Assembly (NCBI GenBank): GCA_949372875.1
Contig: CASIAW010000003.1
Coordinates: 62,001-126,000, forward strand
Source: Candidatus Poseidoniaceae archaeon
GTDB taxonomy: Archaea; Thermoplasmatota; Poseidoniia; Poseidoniales; Poseidoniaceae
Length of the DNA stretch: 64,000 nt
Direction: 5' to 3'
The notes beneath the pieces were generated by a model. That model was not told the origin of the DNA. It searched no databases and saw only the letters and a program-made list of their open reading frames with translations. Shown one piece after another: positions 18,687 through 27,922 of this stretch. Each line of letters begins with the position of its first letter. Within the stretch, counting starts at the first letter, position 1. Made by a program: the position numbers and the translations under genes.

Positions 18687-19214
18687 GTCGGTTGCTCCGA
18701 GGGCAGATTTTTTCCTCCATTCCTCAAGCATTTCTTGCGGCTCTTTGTCGCCGAGTTTACTCACTTTTGTTACTGCCCTCATTTTGTCACCAATCTTGAA
18801 TAATTCACTGAATGCTTCATCGATATCTTTGGCTTGCTTGAGGAACCGAATCGGTGGCCATCCACAATCGATGACTCCTGGTTCTAACGTACTTTCCTCA
18901 ACCCAAGCCGCACATGCATCTCCATGACACAGTGCTGAAAAGTTATCTAAATCCATCCAGAACGTTCGTCGGCCGCAGACTGGGCAATCTTTGCATTCCA
19001 TTGTTGAAAGAACAGTAACACCATCTTCTCCGATGACATCAATATCCCAAACGACTACACTGGATGAGGTAAGAAGCATCTGGTCACTCTTTTTGAGAAA
19101 TGTCCTCAAGACTTGCCAGGCCGTTTCTTCTGTCGAAAAACATCCGAGTGCCAAGGAGTTCCCGTCTTCTTCTACCACAGAAGCGACATAGACCCGTTGG
19201 ACTTCATCCGCCAT
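18675..19214 (-). CDS. Uncharacterised soluble protein with Cys pairs
   Basis: A 179-residue protein that I do not recognise. Residues about 1-60 are alpha/beta (VYVASVVEEDGNSLALGCFS), the middle holds a possible metal site CKDCPVCGRRTFW followed by CHGDACAAW (about 73-103), and the C-terminal half is helical and charged. No signal peptide or membrane segment. Overlaps the DUF2116-like gene tail to tail and precedes no obvious partner; folB lies 36 bp upstream on the same strand. Confidence 0.65.
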   Translation of the reverse strand: MADEVQRVYVASVVEEDGNSLALGCFSTEETAWQVLRTFLKKSDQMLLTSSSVVVWDIDVIGEDGVTVLSTMECKDCPVCGRRTFWMDLDNFSALCHGDACAAWVEESTLEPGVIDCGWPPIRFLKQAKDIDEAFSELFKIGDKMRAVTKVSKLGDKEPQEMLEEWRKKSALGATDSKE

Positions 19215-19250
19215 ACTGCATCGTGGCTGTTGTTTGGTTTCAAGGCTCGC

Positions 19251-19613
19251 TCAGTTTCGAGCCCATTCCAGTTCAACTACGGCTAAACCACCGGGGTGCG
19301 GTAATGGGGCTTCTGGTTTTTCGATACGAACATGCAACGCTGCGACATTTTGTATTTCGCAGAGAATGTCAACAACTTTTTGTGCCATTGTCTCCATGAG
19401 CAGTATTGGATTCTTGGATTCGAACATCACGTGATCAATTGCAATTTGAATATCAGCATAGTTCAAAGTCTGGTCGAGTTTCTCATTCACTTCTTGGTTG
19501 CTAATGGTGGCCCAAACACTGAATATGAATGGTTGGTCGTTTTCGTGCTCATGCGTATAGTAGCCATGCTTAGCCATCACGGTATAGGCTTCTAAAGCAA
19601 CACGAATGGTCAT
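19251..19613 (-). CDS. folB: Dihydroneopterin aldolase-like protein
   Basis: A 120-residue tunnelling-fold protein from ATG 19613. It matches bacterial-type FolB: RVALEAYTVMAKHGYYTHEH at the N-terminus, the substrate-binding LNYADIQIAIDHVM and a Glu in NPILLMETMAQKV, ending IEKPEAPLPHPGG. FolB converts dihydroneopterin to 6-hydroxymethyl-dihydropterin, the substrate for the pathway leading to FolP found at the start of this window. One to nine bases separate it from the parvulin gene upstream, so they form an operon. Confidence 0.88.
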   Translation of the reverse strand: MTIRVALEAYTVMAKHGYYTHEHENDQPFIFSVWATISNQEVNEKLDQTLNYADIQIAIDHVMFESKNPILLMETMAQKVVDILCEIQNVAALHVRIEKPEAPLPHPGGLAVVELEWARN

Positions 19614-19622
19614 TATCCTCAC

Positions 19623-19910
19623 CTACTCGTCTCGTTCATGAACCCAAATCAAATGATATCCGAATTGAGTTTTCACAGGCTCAGAGACGGATGCAACAGG
19701 AATACTCCAAACTGCATCATCAAATTCCCGAACCATTTGACCCTTACGAAACCATCCAAGGTCTCCACCTTTTTGGCTTGAAGGGCAGGTGCTTTTTTTA
19801 CGAGCGAGTTTCTGAAAATCTTTCAGTTTACTTACCTTGTCTTTGATTTGAACAGCCTCGGATTTCGAGGTCACAAGAATGTGAGATGCCCATGCACTTG
19901 CAGCGACCAT
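19623..19910 (-). CDS. Parvulin-type peptidyl-prolyl isomerase
   Basis: A 95-residue single-domain parvulin (PpiC family): ASHILVTSKSEA at the N-terminus, the GGDLGWFRKGQMVREFDDAV core and FGYHLIWVHER at the end are the family signatures. No signal peptide, so it should act in the cytoplasm. ATG at 19910 preferred over 19922. Co-transcribed with folB downstream. Confidence 0.9.
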   Translation of the reverse strand: MVAASAWASHILVTSKSEAVQIKDKVSKLKDFQKLARKKSTCPSSQKGGDLGWFRKGQMVREFDDAVWSIPVASVSEPVKTQFGYHLIWVHERDE

Positions 19911-19949
19911 GTTACCACCCACTGACTTCAGTTATTGAAACTCTTGCTA

Positions 19950-21749
19950 TCAAGCGTCCAAGTCGTATGCAAGCAATCTCATGTAAGTACCATAGATTGT
20001 TGTTGATATGGCGAGTGATTCTTCATTGAATCGATCCATAGTATCCAGATACGTATGGTATTCCCAACTTCCGCTACCATAACACACGGCAGCTCGTCCA
20101 TTTTTACCGCCTAAGTCGTAGACAAAGGGGCAGTGGTCTGAATTGCAAGGCATTTGATTCTCCTCGCCTTGGGCGCCGTTCAGTAAGTTGAATCGAATGT
20201 CATACTTGTCTGCTAATTCACTTCGCTCTTGTTTATAGAGGTCAGTGATGCGAACGATGTGGTCGTAATCATCTTGATTATTTGTAAACAGTGTCAATGA
20301 ATTTCCACGGTTCGCAAAGTCAGCGTCAACGTGGTTCATATCTAAGTTAATGTATAATCGTAAATTGTCTCTCAAACTGCTTTGCATTTGGGCTACATAT
20401 GCTCGACTACCCCACAACCCCTCTTCTTCACCGCCCCATGTGCAGAAGCGAATGGTGCGTTCAGGAGTTCCAGTTTCATTGACGACTTCGGAAATCTGCC
20501 GAGCCATTTCAAGAATACTGGCAGTTCCAGATGTATCATCAACAGCGCCTTGAGCCTGATAGACAGTATCATGGTGAGCCCCCGCAATGACGACTTCTGA
20601 AGTTCGACCTTGTATTGTTCCACATGGGACATAGATGGTTCGTTCTTGGTCATTAATAACATCGATAATTAATTCTATAGAGGCAGGTTCTGTTGCGTTA
20701 ATAACCATCGTTTCAAAGATTTCGCCCGCATCTTTGGACATTGAAATGAACGGGATGTCTGTAGGTATATTTCCGCCGTTTGCTGCGACCAATGAATCAT
20801 AGTTTGTACCTTTGAAAATTGGGACACAGTCGTTGCCTTCAATTGTACCGCACTGGTAGTTTTTGTTGACGCTGATGAGTCCTGCAAGGTCGTTTATTGC
20901 TGCATTGCTATACAGTTCAGTATTGCCAATCTTAGAACTGTCTCCTCGGACATAACCAATGGTTCCTGTTGCTGATTGCCACAATGCTTCATCGCTTCCA
21001 TTTCCAAGGTCAGTAACGAGGATCTCTTCATTAAACATGTATTCTGATTGCCCTGAAAAACCTTGAATAACGTAATCCGAACGGTGTTGGAATATCGTTA
21101 CTTGGGAACCAATTGCGCCAAATCCTTCGCATGGTGATAAGCCTCCAAGTCCTTGAACACATAATTTGAAACTCGGTTCTGAGTTGACGTAGTGCATCGG
21201 TACTTGGAATTCATTAATTTCAGCAACATATCCCATTTCTTGGAATTTCTGACTGAGGTATTGTGAGGTATTTGTCTCTTCAACTGTTCCACTCATTCTC
21301 CCTTCCCATTCTGGATGGCCGAGATCGACGAGTTCTTGCGCAAAGTTCCGGGTTACCGTTTGGTCAAAATCAATCAATTCGTAATCATAATCTCTCTCAA
21401 AACCAAGCCAAGCCGGTTGTATAACAAGAATGGTTGCAGTGAGCATGAGAAAAGCCAAACCAATGGCAATAACGGCACCGAGGTTAAGTGGGCCGTAGAC
21501 TGTTGTTGACATACGTTGTTTGAATGTCATTGGAGCCTCAATGTCTTCTTCAAGGCTTAAGTTTGCGATATTGCCCTGGTCACTCGATGTTGTAACATCG
21601 CTGAGTTCATCCCAGATCCCATTTTTACCATTTGAATTTACCAAACGCTCGATGAGTGCCGATTTGTTACCACTAACAGGTAGTCCATTGGCGCGAAGCA
21701 TTTCTTTGAGCTCAGCAACAGAGTTCTTCGACAAAGTAGACTCGTCCAT
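19950..21749 (-). CDS. SAP-domain, membrane-anchored M28-family metallopeptidase
   Basis: A 599-residue protein. Residues about 8-42 form a SAP-like motif (SVAELKEMLRANGLPVSGNK, SALIERL), followed by an acidic linker and one transmembrane helix at about 93-115 (NLGAVIAIGLAFLMLTATIL). The rest is an M28 aminopeptidase with a PA-like insert: zinc ligands are suggested by AGAHHDTVY, GAVDDTSG, GGEEEGLWGS, YINLDMNHVD and CNSDHCPF in the expected order. It would expose the peptidase outside the cell and the SAP motif inside. SAP motifs usually bind nucleic acids, so this fusion is odd. Confidence 0.87.
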   Translation of the reverse strand: MDESTLSKNSVAELKEMLRANGLPVSGNKSALIERLVNSNGKNGIWDELSDVTTSSDQGNIANLSLEEDIEAPMTFKQRMSTTVYGPLNLGAVIAIGLAFLMLTATILVIQPAWLGFERDYDYELIDFDQTVTRNFAQELVDLGHPEWEGRMSGTVEETNTSQYLSQKFQEMGYVAEINEFQVPMHYVNSEPSFKLCVQGLGGLSPCEGFGAIGSQVTIFQHRSDYVIQGFSGQSEYMFNEEILVTDLGNGSDEALWQSATGTIGYVRGDSSKIGNTELYSNAAINDLAGLISVNKNYQCGTIEGNDCVPIFKGTNYDSLVAANGGNIPTDIPFISMSKDAGEIFETMVINATEPASIELIIDVINDQERTIYVPCGTIQGRTSEVVIAGAHHDTVYQAQGAVDDTSGTASILEMARQISEVVNETGTPERTIRFCTWGGEEEGLWGSRAYVAQMQSSLRDNLRLYINLDMNHVDADFANRGNSLTLFTNNQDDYDHIVRITDLYKQERSELADKYDIRFNLLNGAQGEENQMPCNSDHCPFVYDLGGKNGRAAVCYGSGSWEYHTYLDTMDRFNEESLAISTTIYGTYMRLLAYDLDA

Positions 21750-21794
21750 GCGCCAACTAAGGGCTTACAGTTCAAGAAGTCGGCGGTCAAGAGT

Positions 21795-22367
21795 TCACTC
21801 GATTTCTTCACCGGTCCATCGTTGACCAAGTGTGTGTTCTATGCCGATATGGTCGAGAATTCGAGCAACGACAAAGTCAACCATGTCCTCAATTGTCTTG
21901 GGATGGTTGTAGAATCCAGGAGATGCAGGAATAACGATTGCACCCCACTGTGAAAGCTTGTGCATGTTCTCAAGGTGAACGGTTGCATACGGTGCTTCAC
22001 GTGGAACGATGATGAGTTTTCTTCGCTCTTTGAGAGCAACGATTGCAGAACGGGTAATGAGATTGTCACCGATTCCTGCTCCGAGTTTACCCAGGGTTGT
22101 TCCTGAACATGGACACAGGACAACTGCATCGATATTTGCTGAGCCTGATGCAGACTTTGCTCCGATATTTTTGTCATTTTCCAGCAATGCGCCTGTTGAT
22201 TCCGCCAGTTCTTCTTTGGTGGTATTGCATTCGTGCTTGAGTGTAATTTCCCCAGCATTGGTGACGACCAATCGGACGGGAATATCCTTGGAACTCAAGA
22301 ACTGTACGAGACGCACGCCATAGGCAGCACCGGATGCTCCTGAGATGCCAACGACAACTTCGCCCAT
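21795..22367 (-). CDS. ubiX: UbiX-family flavin prenyltransferase
   Basis: UbiX attaches a dimethylallyl group to FMN to make prenyl-FMN, the cofactor of UbiD decarboxylases. The 190-residue product has the FMN-binding GISGASGAAYGVRLVQFL at residues 7-24, the CPCSGTTLGKLGAGIGDNLI block and the VPREAPYATVHLENM motif. No ubiD is present in this window, so the partner must lie elsewhere. Start is ATG at 22367. Confidence 0.93.
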   Translation of the reverse strand: MGEVVVGISGASGAAYGVRLVQFLSSKDIPVRLVVTNAGEITLKHECNTTKEELAESTGALLENDKNIGAKSASGSANIDAVVLCPCSGTTLGKLGAGIGDNLITRSAIVALKERRKLIIVPREAPYATVHLENMHKLSQWGAIVIPASPGFYNHPKTIEDMVDFVVARILDHIGIEHTLGQRWTGEEIE

Positions 22368-22450
22368 GGGATGTGGTCAAGGTTCTGCCTTTTATGTACT
22401 TGTTTTTGAAACGAAGAGTTTCCGAAAGTAGTTCTCTATAGAGCACCGCA

Positions 22451-23080
22451 CTAAAGTAGACGGGTTCTGTTTACCGCTTCGGGCATGGAATCGAGTAGAG
22501 CATCGAGTAACTGTTTTCGCTCAATGGCATGGCCAACGCCGGCTAAGGATGTGGTGGTATCCATGCCTAAGCCGCAGCCAGCAAGCATCTCAACTCTGCC
22601 TTCTGGAGTGTCATAATTGATGGTAACTCCGTGACGTGAAGTCCATCTCAAAAACGAAAGCCCAATGCTTGAAATTTTCTTACCGTTGACCCACACACCC
22701 TGCATACGCTCATCTCGAACACCTTCAATCCCACAAACTGCCAGCGTTTTGAGAATCCATTCTTCCAATACATGAATAATGGCTGCTACCGATACTTCAC
22801 CTTCTAAGTCCCATTTGAATACGGGATAGACGACCAATTGCCCCGGTCCGTGCCAGGTTAATCCGCCTCCTCGGTCAACTGGATGAGTAGCATAATCCTC
22901 AGGCGGTTGAATGCCGTCGTTACGAGCTCTTGGTCCGACGGTGACAACTTCAGGATGTTCCATGATGAGAAGTGTGTCTGGAATTTCATCATCAATTCGT
23001 CGTTTTTGCAATTCCTTCATGAGTTGAAGTGCATCGGTGTAGTCGGTCAATCCTTCATGGCGGACATTGACTTCTCTCAT
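22451..23080 (-). CDS. lipB: Octanoyltransferase LipB
   Basis: LipB transfers an octanoyl group to lipoyl domains. The 209-residue product has the signature RGGGLTWHGPGQLVVYPVF (about residues 70-88), the catalytic Lys in GKKISSIGLSF and the active-site Cys in LAGCGLGM. Paired functionally with lipA and the E2 gene 33 kb away. LipB normally uses octanoyl-acyl carrier protein, so its acyl donor in an archaeon is an open question. ATG at 23080 or 23089. Confidence 0.92.
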   Translation of the reverse strand: MREVNVRHEGLTDYTDALQLMKELQKRRIDDEIPDTLLIMEHPEVVTVGPRARNDGIQPPEDYATHPVDRGGGLTWHGPGQLVVYPVFKWDLEGEVSVAAIIHVLEEWILKTLAVCGIEGVRDERMQGVWVNGKKISSIGLSFLRWTSRHGVTINYDTPEGRVEMLAGCGLGMDTTTSLAGVGHAIERKQLLDALLDSMPEAVNRTRLL

Positions 23081-23129
23081 TCCGCTCACAGCCTTGCTAA
23101 AGCATCGTTATCCATCAACTCATGCCTTG

Positions 23130-23582
23130 TTAAAATTGGCCAGTTGAACCAAATCCACCCTCGCCACGTTCGGTTTTACCGAGGTTTTCTACCGAAGTTT
23201 CTACGATGGTCACTTTTGGAACTGGAGCAAACAGAAGTTGTGCTACTCGTTCACCTTTAGCGACGGTGAATGAATCTCCTTCACCAATCCAGGTAGCGAG
23301 AACCATCAGTTCTCCTCGGTAATCCGAATCGATTGTACCCACGCCGTTTGGCATGATCATTCCTTTTTTTCCGAGTGAAGAGCGGCAACGGATTTGCCCT
23401 TCCCATCCGTCTGGAATGGCTACTGCTAAGCCGGTACGAATCATTGAACTGCTTTGTCGAACCACTTTGGTTTCTTCAAGTGCATACAAATCCCAACCTG
23501 CTGCTTGTGACGAACCCTGTGTCGGTAATCGTGCCTCTTGTTCAATGCGAGCAAATTCTACGGTAAGTTCAATTCGTTGCAT
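23130..23582 (-). CDS. dut: dUTP diphosphatase
   Basis: Trimeric all-beta dUTPase of 150 residues that hydrolyses dUTP to dUMP. All five motifs are present in order: AAGWDLYALE, CRSSLGKKG, GVGTIDSDYRGELMV, GERVAQLLFAPV and the C-terminal RGEGGFGSTG. Divergently oriented to mscS, with 108 bp between the starts that contains a perfect palindrome. Confidence 0.95.
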   Translation of the reverse strand: MQRIELTVEFARIEQEARLPTQGSSQAAGWDLYALEETKVVRQSSSMIRTGLAVAIPDGWEGQIRCRSSLGKKGMIMPNGVGTIDSDYRGELMVLATWIGEGDSFTVAKGERVAQLLFAPVPKVTIVETSVENLGKTERGEGGFGSTGQF

Positions 23583-23658
23583 GATTCATGTTGGTGGGTG
23601 AAGGTTCTTGACAATTTGGTTGAATCTGCCTATCAATCGATACTATCATGAATGGGTC

Positions 23659-23674
23659 ACCTTTCATGAAAGGT
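23659..23674. promoter_or_regulatory. 16-bp perfect palindrome upstream of mscS
   Basis: ACCTTTCATGAAAGGT is identical to its reverse complement and lies 16 bases upstream of the mscS GTG, in the dut-mscS divergent region. Near copies occur at 25684-25699 and 40745-40760, upstream of two other membrane or surface loci. It may be an operator for a dimeric regulator. Confidence 0.45.
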
Positions 23675-23690
23675 AAGGGGAGGGGACGCT

Positions 23691-24995
23691 GTGTCACAAT
23701 TCGACGATGCCATAGAAACGCTCAACGGGCTGGATACGTGGATGCAGTGGTCTGTTGGTTTTGCTGCAACCTTGCTTACCGTTGCTATCGTACGATTCTT
23801 GATGCGAAAAGTTCTTTTGGATTTCGTGAGGAAAACTTCATTTGAATGGGATGACAAACTTTACTCCCCTGTTACCAAGCGACTCTATTTGTTTATGTTC
23901 ATCGCAGGTATTCTGCTAACCATGACTTGGGTACTTGGCAATGATCATTCCCTGGTTGAATCATCTGACCCTTTCTTCCAGGCCATTTTTATCCTGCTTT
24001 CGACCTCTCTGGTAAGCGCTTCGTTTAAGGTCATGATTCCAGTGATTATGGACCGATTCTCAGAGCCTTCAAGTGTCACGGTATCAGGGAGTAATTCTCT
24101 CATTATCTTCTTGGCACGTGCAGCCGTTTGGTTTGGTGGATTATACCTTGCTTTCTCTGAATTGGGAATTGAATTGTTCGGTGTTCTTGCTTCCTTGGCC
24201 GTGTTCTCTCTTATCATCGGCTTAGCTATGCAACAGACTTTAGGAAACATTGTGAACTCTTTCATGCTGGCTTTAGATCAACCGTTCGAAGTTGGTGACC
24301 GGATTGAAGTTGAAGGTAAAGTGGGTTCAGTTGTTTCTGTCGGTATTCTCTCAACGAAGATTCTTACCCATGAAGAAAACTTAGTCGTCGTTCCGAATAA
24401 CAGCCTTGTAAATTCTACAATTATCAATCACGCACGTGGTGGCGGAGATGGAGCAGGGCGTCGGATCTCACTGGTTCAAGACATCGGTGTCAATTATGAA
24501 GAAGACATCGACCACGTCAAGTTTACAATTCTTACACTGATGCGTGAATGTCCATTCATTATCGATAAACCAGAACCTCGCGTTTTGCTCATTGAACTTG
24601 GTGACTTTGCCAAAATATTCCGAATGTTTGGTTGGGTTGGAGACTATTCCGATGAATTTGTAGCCCGTGATTGGTTACTCAAGAATCTTGATGAAAATTT
24701 CAGACGGGAAGGGATTGATATTCCATATCCAACAGCAGTTGAAATTGCAGCTCAGAGTGCACCTTCTGTGAACACACATCGTAAGAAAACCAGTGTGCGA
24801 ACGGCCCGTATGAAGATGATCAAAGAGGACAAACAATTAGCCAAAGAACGTGCCTCTGCGAAGATAGAAATCGAAAACATCACTGAACGATTGAAGGGTT
24901 CAGATTTAGGTAAAAAGGAACGTGTCATGCTCGAAGAAGACCTTCGTGAACTCAACAGTGTTCTCAGTATGTTTGAAGCCGGTGGCGACGATTAA
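23691..24995 (+). CDS. Mechanosensitive ion channel, MscS family
   Basis: A 434-residue MscS-type channel. Four to five hydrophobic segments lie in residues about 20-175, followed by the pore-lining and beta-domain signature LGNIVNSFMLALDQPFEVGD and VVVPNNSLVNSTIINHAR. The C-terminal 80 residues (about 355-434) are a charged coiled-coil extension (KMIKEDKQLAKERASAKIEI) not found in the core family. Start GTG at 23691 is preceded by an AGGGGAGGGG purine tract. The next gene, a regulator, starts 13 bases after the stop. Confidence 0.92.
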   Translation: MSQFDDAIETLNGLDTWMQWSVGFAATLLTVAIVRFLMRKVLLDFVRKTSFEWDDKLYSPVTKRLYLFMFIAGILLTMTWVLGNDHSLVESSDPFFQAIFILLSTSLVSASFKVMIPVIMDRFSEPSSVTVSGSNSLIIFLARAAVWFGGLYLAFSELGIELFGVLASLAVFSLIIGLAMQQTLGNIVNSFMLALDQPFEVGDRIEVEGKVGSVVSVGILSTKILTHEENLVVVPNNSLVNSTIINHARGGGDGAGRRISLVQDIGVNYEEDIDHVKFTILTLMRECPFIIDKPEPRVLLIELGDFAKIFRMFGWVGDYSDEFVARDWLLKNLDENFRREGIDIPYPTAVEIAAQSAPSVNTHRKKTSVRTARMKMIKEDKQLAKERASAKIEIENITERLKGSDLGKKERVMLEEDLRELNSVLSMFEAGGDD

Positions 24996-25008
24996 GGACG
25001 GTGAGAGC

Positions 25009-25674
25009 ATGGACATGAAGAGCAATCAAAGTGTCAACTCCGTTGATTTGCGATACATGCAAGTTGAAGTTTCTCTCGAAGACGGCGCTCTCTTGCCAGG
25101 AGTTGACACCGTTGAATCATTCCGTATGTGTGAATATATTTCACTCATCGAACGGACTCCTCAAGGCCTCATTTGTTATCTTCGATTAGAATATGACCAT
25201 CCTCAAGTTCTTAAGATGAAGCACGGAGCTTTCGAGATTTTGGAGATTAAATCCCAGAACGAACACACTGCATTGGTCAAGGCCTTCGCCTCCGGCCCAT
25301 TGACTCGAATTTTCTGTAAAGATGAAGAAGCATGGTGGGTCAATCCAACAACACTTTCCAGTACGGGCATGAAGATGACGATTCGTGGGACAATGAAAGG
25401 CATGCGAAGAGTTCGAACAGAATTAGAGGAATTAGTCGGAAATGGTTTCACGGTCAAACTCGGTTCTGAAACATTACAAGAACCTGAATTCATGGATATG
25501 CTCCCTCAAAAACAACGGCTCGTTCTCGATAAGGCGATTAAAATGGGGTATTACAGCAGACCGAGAGGTTGTACGCAACGAGATATCGCACAAGTCTTGG
25601 ACATTAAACAAGCAACGGTGAGTGAACATCTTCAATCTGCTGAAGCCACGATTATTCATTCGATCAGCAACTGA
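25009..25674 (+). CDS. HTH_10 (bacterio-opsin activator-like) transcriptional regulator
   Basis: A 221-residue protein whose C-terminal 60 residues form the HTH_10 domain: LPQKQRLVLDKAIKMGYYS, then CTQRDIAQVLDIKQATVSEH as the recognition unit. The N-terminal 160 residues resemble the sensory/DmsR-like part of archaeal Bat-type regulators, with no recognised ligand motif. ATG at 25009 follows mscS by 13 bases, so the two are probably co-transcribed. It also lies directly upstream of the giant surface-protein gene, making it a candidate local regulator. Confidence 0.82.
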   Translation: MDMKSNQSVNSVDLRYMQVEVSLEDGALLPGVDTVESFRMCEYISLIERTPQGLICYLRLEYDHPQVLKMKHGAFEILEIKSQNEHTALVKAFASGPLTRIFCKDEEAWWVNPTTLSSTGMKMTIRGTMKGMRRVRTELEELVGNGFTVKLGSETLQEPEFMDMLPQKQRLVLDKAIKMGYYSRPRGCTQRDIAQVLDIKQATVSEHLQSAEATIIHSISN

Positions 25675-25683
25675 TTTCAAGCA

Positions 25684-25699
25684 CCCTATCATGAAAGGT
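25684..25699. promoter_or_regulatory. Imperfect copy of the mscS palindrome before the giant gene
   Basis: CCCTATCATGAAAGGT matches the perfect palindrome at 23659 at 14 of 16 positions. It lies about 35 bases before ATG 25735, between the HTH_10 gene and the giant surface-protein locus. Confidence 0.35.
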
Positions 25700-25734
25700 T
25701 GAATGACTATCCGCCCACTCTTCGTCCACGCATT

Positions 25735-27597
25735 ATGCGCAGCGTAAGTAATGGCCAACTCTCAAAAGCCGTCATTCTCTCTTTCCTGATGATATTGATG
25801 ACCCAAGCGGGTTTTCTCGATACACTGAACACATGGACAAACGACGAAGAAACGCTCGACTCGGACGAAGTGATTTCACATACGTCTGCTGCAACGTCCG
25901 TGATGTATGGGAACAATTCAACATGGACACCACGAGGTCCGATGCTTACGAGCGGATACCATAGTGGTTCTGCAATTCTTGCTATTAGTGACGAAGTGGT
26001 TTTGTTCATCTACCAGGAAGGCTACAATGGCGATTACTGCTTGGCCGCTTACAATCGCTACAATGAAACCTCGTGGACGCCAACGTTTGACACGCCAAGT
26101 GGAGATGATTGTTCCGTCGGTAACACCCCTTATTTCTTCGGAATGATCGGCGATACTGTGTTGTTTTATTATGATGAAAGTACCACCCAATACGTAGGTG
26201 ATTCGATTTATGCTTACTCGATTGCAAACGATACGGTGTACAGAGCGTACCGGTCTCCAATCATCTCGTACCCTAAAGAATCCTCTTTCAGCGGGTATGC
26301 GGTTATGATTGGAAAGAATGTGTACATGAAGGAGTATCACACCGGCATAGCTAACCAAAATATACCGTCGAGCTACAAAATAGGTGTCTTCAACTGGGAC
26401 AACCAAACACATTGGACCTACGATTCCACCCTTCCGTCGAATTGCACCGATGATATGGAACGTCTTCTCGTCGTCAGCGAGAGTAAGCTATTGACACATT
26501 GTGATACTGCAGTACAATATACCACAGACCCCTATATTTTCAACATTCAAAACGAAACAATGTACAAGGTAAACGGTTTGGACGGAGTCACAGTTCCATC
26601 ATTTCAATCAGCGACATCCGCATTGGTAGGTACGCAGTTGTTGTTTAGGGCTAACGGAAACACTGGGAGTGGTTCCGAGCCGTGGATTTACGATTCAACG
26701 AACGATACTGCTTGGCAGGTCGAAGATCTTAATCCAGGGAGTGGCAGTAGCGCACTCAACAACATGATTCGTTCTGGAACGAGGGTCCTGTTCAATCCTG
26801 GCTACCCTGTAGCGAACCTCTATTGGTATGAGTCATCGAACAACACCATTTGGCAAGCAACAACATTCACTGGTACGGGAACGTTCGGCGAACCGGCTGA
26901 ATTGGCGAACGGAATAATCGTGTTTACTGCTGGTTCTAAGACGTATTTCTACAATCCAGCGAATGGTTCAGTTTGGGAAGAACCTGGCTTATGCCACGAC
27001 ACATATAGTCCTGCTTCGGCTCCGTGTGGATCATTTAAGTTGAAAGAGGTCAGCGGAAATACGATTTTTGGTATCGCTAAAATGAATCAGACGGGAACAA
27101 CGTTCAGATACAGAATGATTGCGTTCGATTTCTCAAATAAATCGATGCAGGTTTCGTGGAATCTAGCGAATGCCCCAATTCCAGAAGCAAATTACGTTTA
27201 TACACGGGCATTTGCTTTAGGTGACCAACTGATGTACCCCTACAGAGCTTCTCCAGGGATGGTTTCACAGGCAGGCGCTCGAGTAAACAATGGTACAACG
27301 GGAAGCGCACTTGCGACGATGATTTGGTCGCCACCAGCCATCAGCGTAAGCGATGCTTGGAACCTCAGCAAAGGTGACCTTATTTCCGCCGGCGATCCAA
27401 TCACAGGAGGCGTAGGGACTCGCTACAGTTCAGGTGTAGGCGTTCAAAATCTAACTGCCAGTGCCGAAGGTGCAGATCTCATCATCGATGAGGCCATGAC
27501 CAACATCACCTTCCAGTACAATGCCAGTGCGCAGCGGCTCAGGCAGCGGCTCAGGCACCACAACCAACGGCAACGGAACAACATGGCAGGTGGCTGA
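25735..27597 (+). CDS. Giant surface protein, N-terminal part (signal peptide and propeller-like region)
   Basis: ATG 25735 starts a signal peptide (SKAVILSFLMILMTQAGF); a TTG at 25699 is the longest alternative. The next about 560 residues contain loosely repeated units with WxYDSTNDT and WQVEDLNPGSGS motifs that resemble diverged versions of the ELW repeats downstream, so the region is probably a beta-propeller-like extracellular domain rich in Asn, Thr and Ser. Many NxT/NxS sequons suggest glycosylation. A one-base shift near 27530 moves the protein into the frame used at 27521-27922; the last 20 codons of this frame are therefore not original. Confidence 0.75.
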   Translation: MRSVSNGQLSKAVILSFLMILMTQAGFLDTLNTWTNDEETLDSDEVISHTSAATSVMYGNNSTWTPRGPMLTSGYHSGSAILAISDEVVLFIYQEGYNGDYCLAAYNRYNETSWTPTFDTPSGDDCSVGNTPYFFGMIGDTVLFYYDESTTQYVGDSIYAYSIANDTVYRAYRSPIISYPKESSFSGYAVMIGKNVYMKEYHTGIANQNIPSSYKIGVFNWDNQTHWTYDSTLPSNCTDDMERLLVVSESKLLTHCDTAVQYTTDPYIFNIQNETMYKVNGLDGVTVPSFQSATSALVGTQLLFRANGNTGSGSEPWIYDSTNDTAWQVEDLNPGSGSSALNNMIRSGTRVLFNPGYPVANLYWYESSNNTIWQATTFTGTGTFGEPAELANGIIVFTAGSKTYFYNPANGSVWEEPGLCHDTYSPASAPCGSFKLKEVSGNTIFGIAKMNQTGTTFRYRMIAFDFSNKSMQVSWNLANAPIPEANYVYTRAFALGDQLMYPYRASPGMVSQAGARVNNGTTGSALATMIWSPPAISVSDAWNLSKGDLISAGDPITGGVGTRYSSGVGVQNLTASAEGADLIIDEAMTNITFQYNASAQRLRQRLRHHNQRQRNNMAGG

Positions 27598-27922
27598 TAT
27601 CCGCAGCGGTGGTAGCAGTAACCCCGGACTATACATGGAGATACTCGTCGGTGATACGCTCTACTTCAGTGCGGATGATGCAAGCAGCGGCAAAGAACTG
27701 TGGGCTCATGATACCTCAAACGCCTCAACTTGGCAGGTGGCTGATATCTACAGCGGCACTGGCGGCAGTGACCCCGGACAATACATGGAGATACTCGTCG
27801 GTGATACGCTCTACTTCAGTGCGGATGATGGAAGCAGCGGCGACGAACTGTGGGCTCATGATACCTCAAACGCCTCAACTTGGCAGGTGGCTGATATCAG
27901 ACAGCGGGACTGGCAGCAGTAA
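27521..27922 (+). CDS. Giant surface protein, first ELW-repeat fragment
   Basis: This frame carries a Gly/Ser linker (SGSGSGSGTTTNGNG) followed by two full ELW repeats with LYFSADD...SGKELWAHDTSNAST motifs. It is not an independent gene: it continues the frame of the upstream part after a one-base shift near 27530 and is broken again near 27898, where GATATCAGACAGCGG has one base more than the equivalent position in other repeat units. Confidence 0.5.
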   Translation: MPVRSGSGSGSGTTTNGNGTTWQVADIRSGGSSNPGLYMEILVGDTLYFSADDASSGKELWAHDTSNASTWQVADIYSGTGGSDPGQYMEILVGDTLYFSADDGSSGDELWAHDTSNASTWQVADIRQRDWQQ

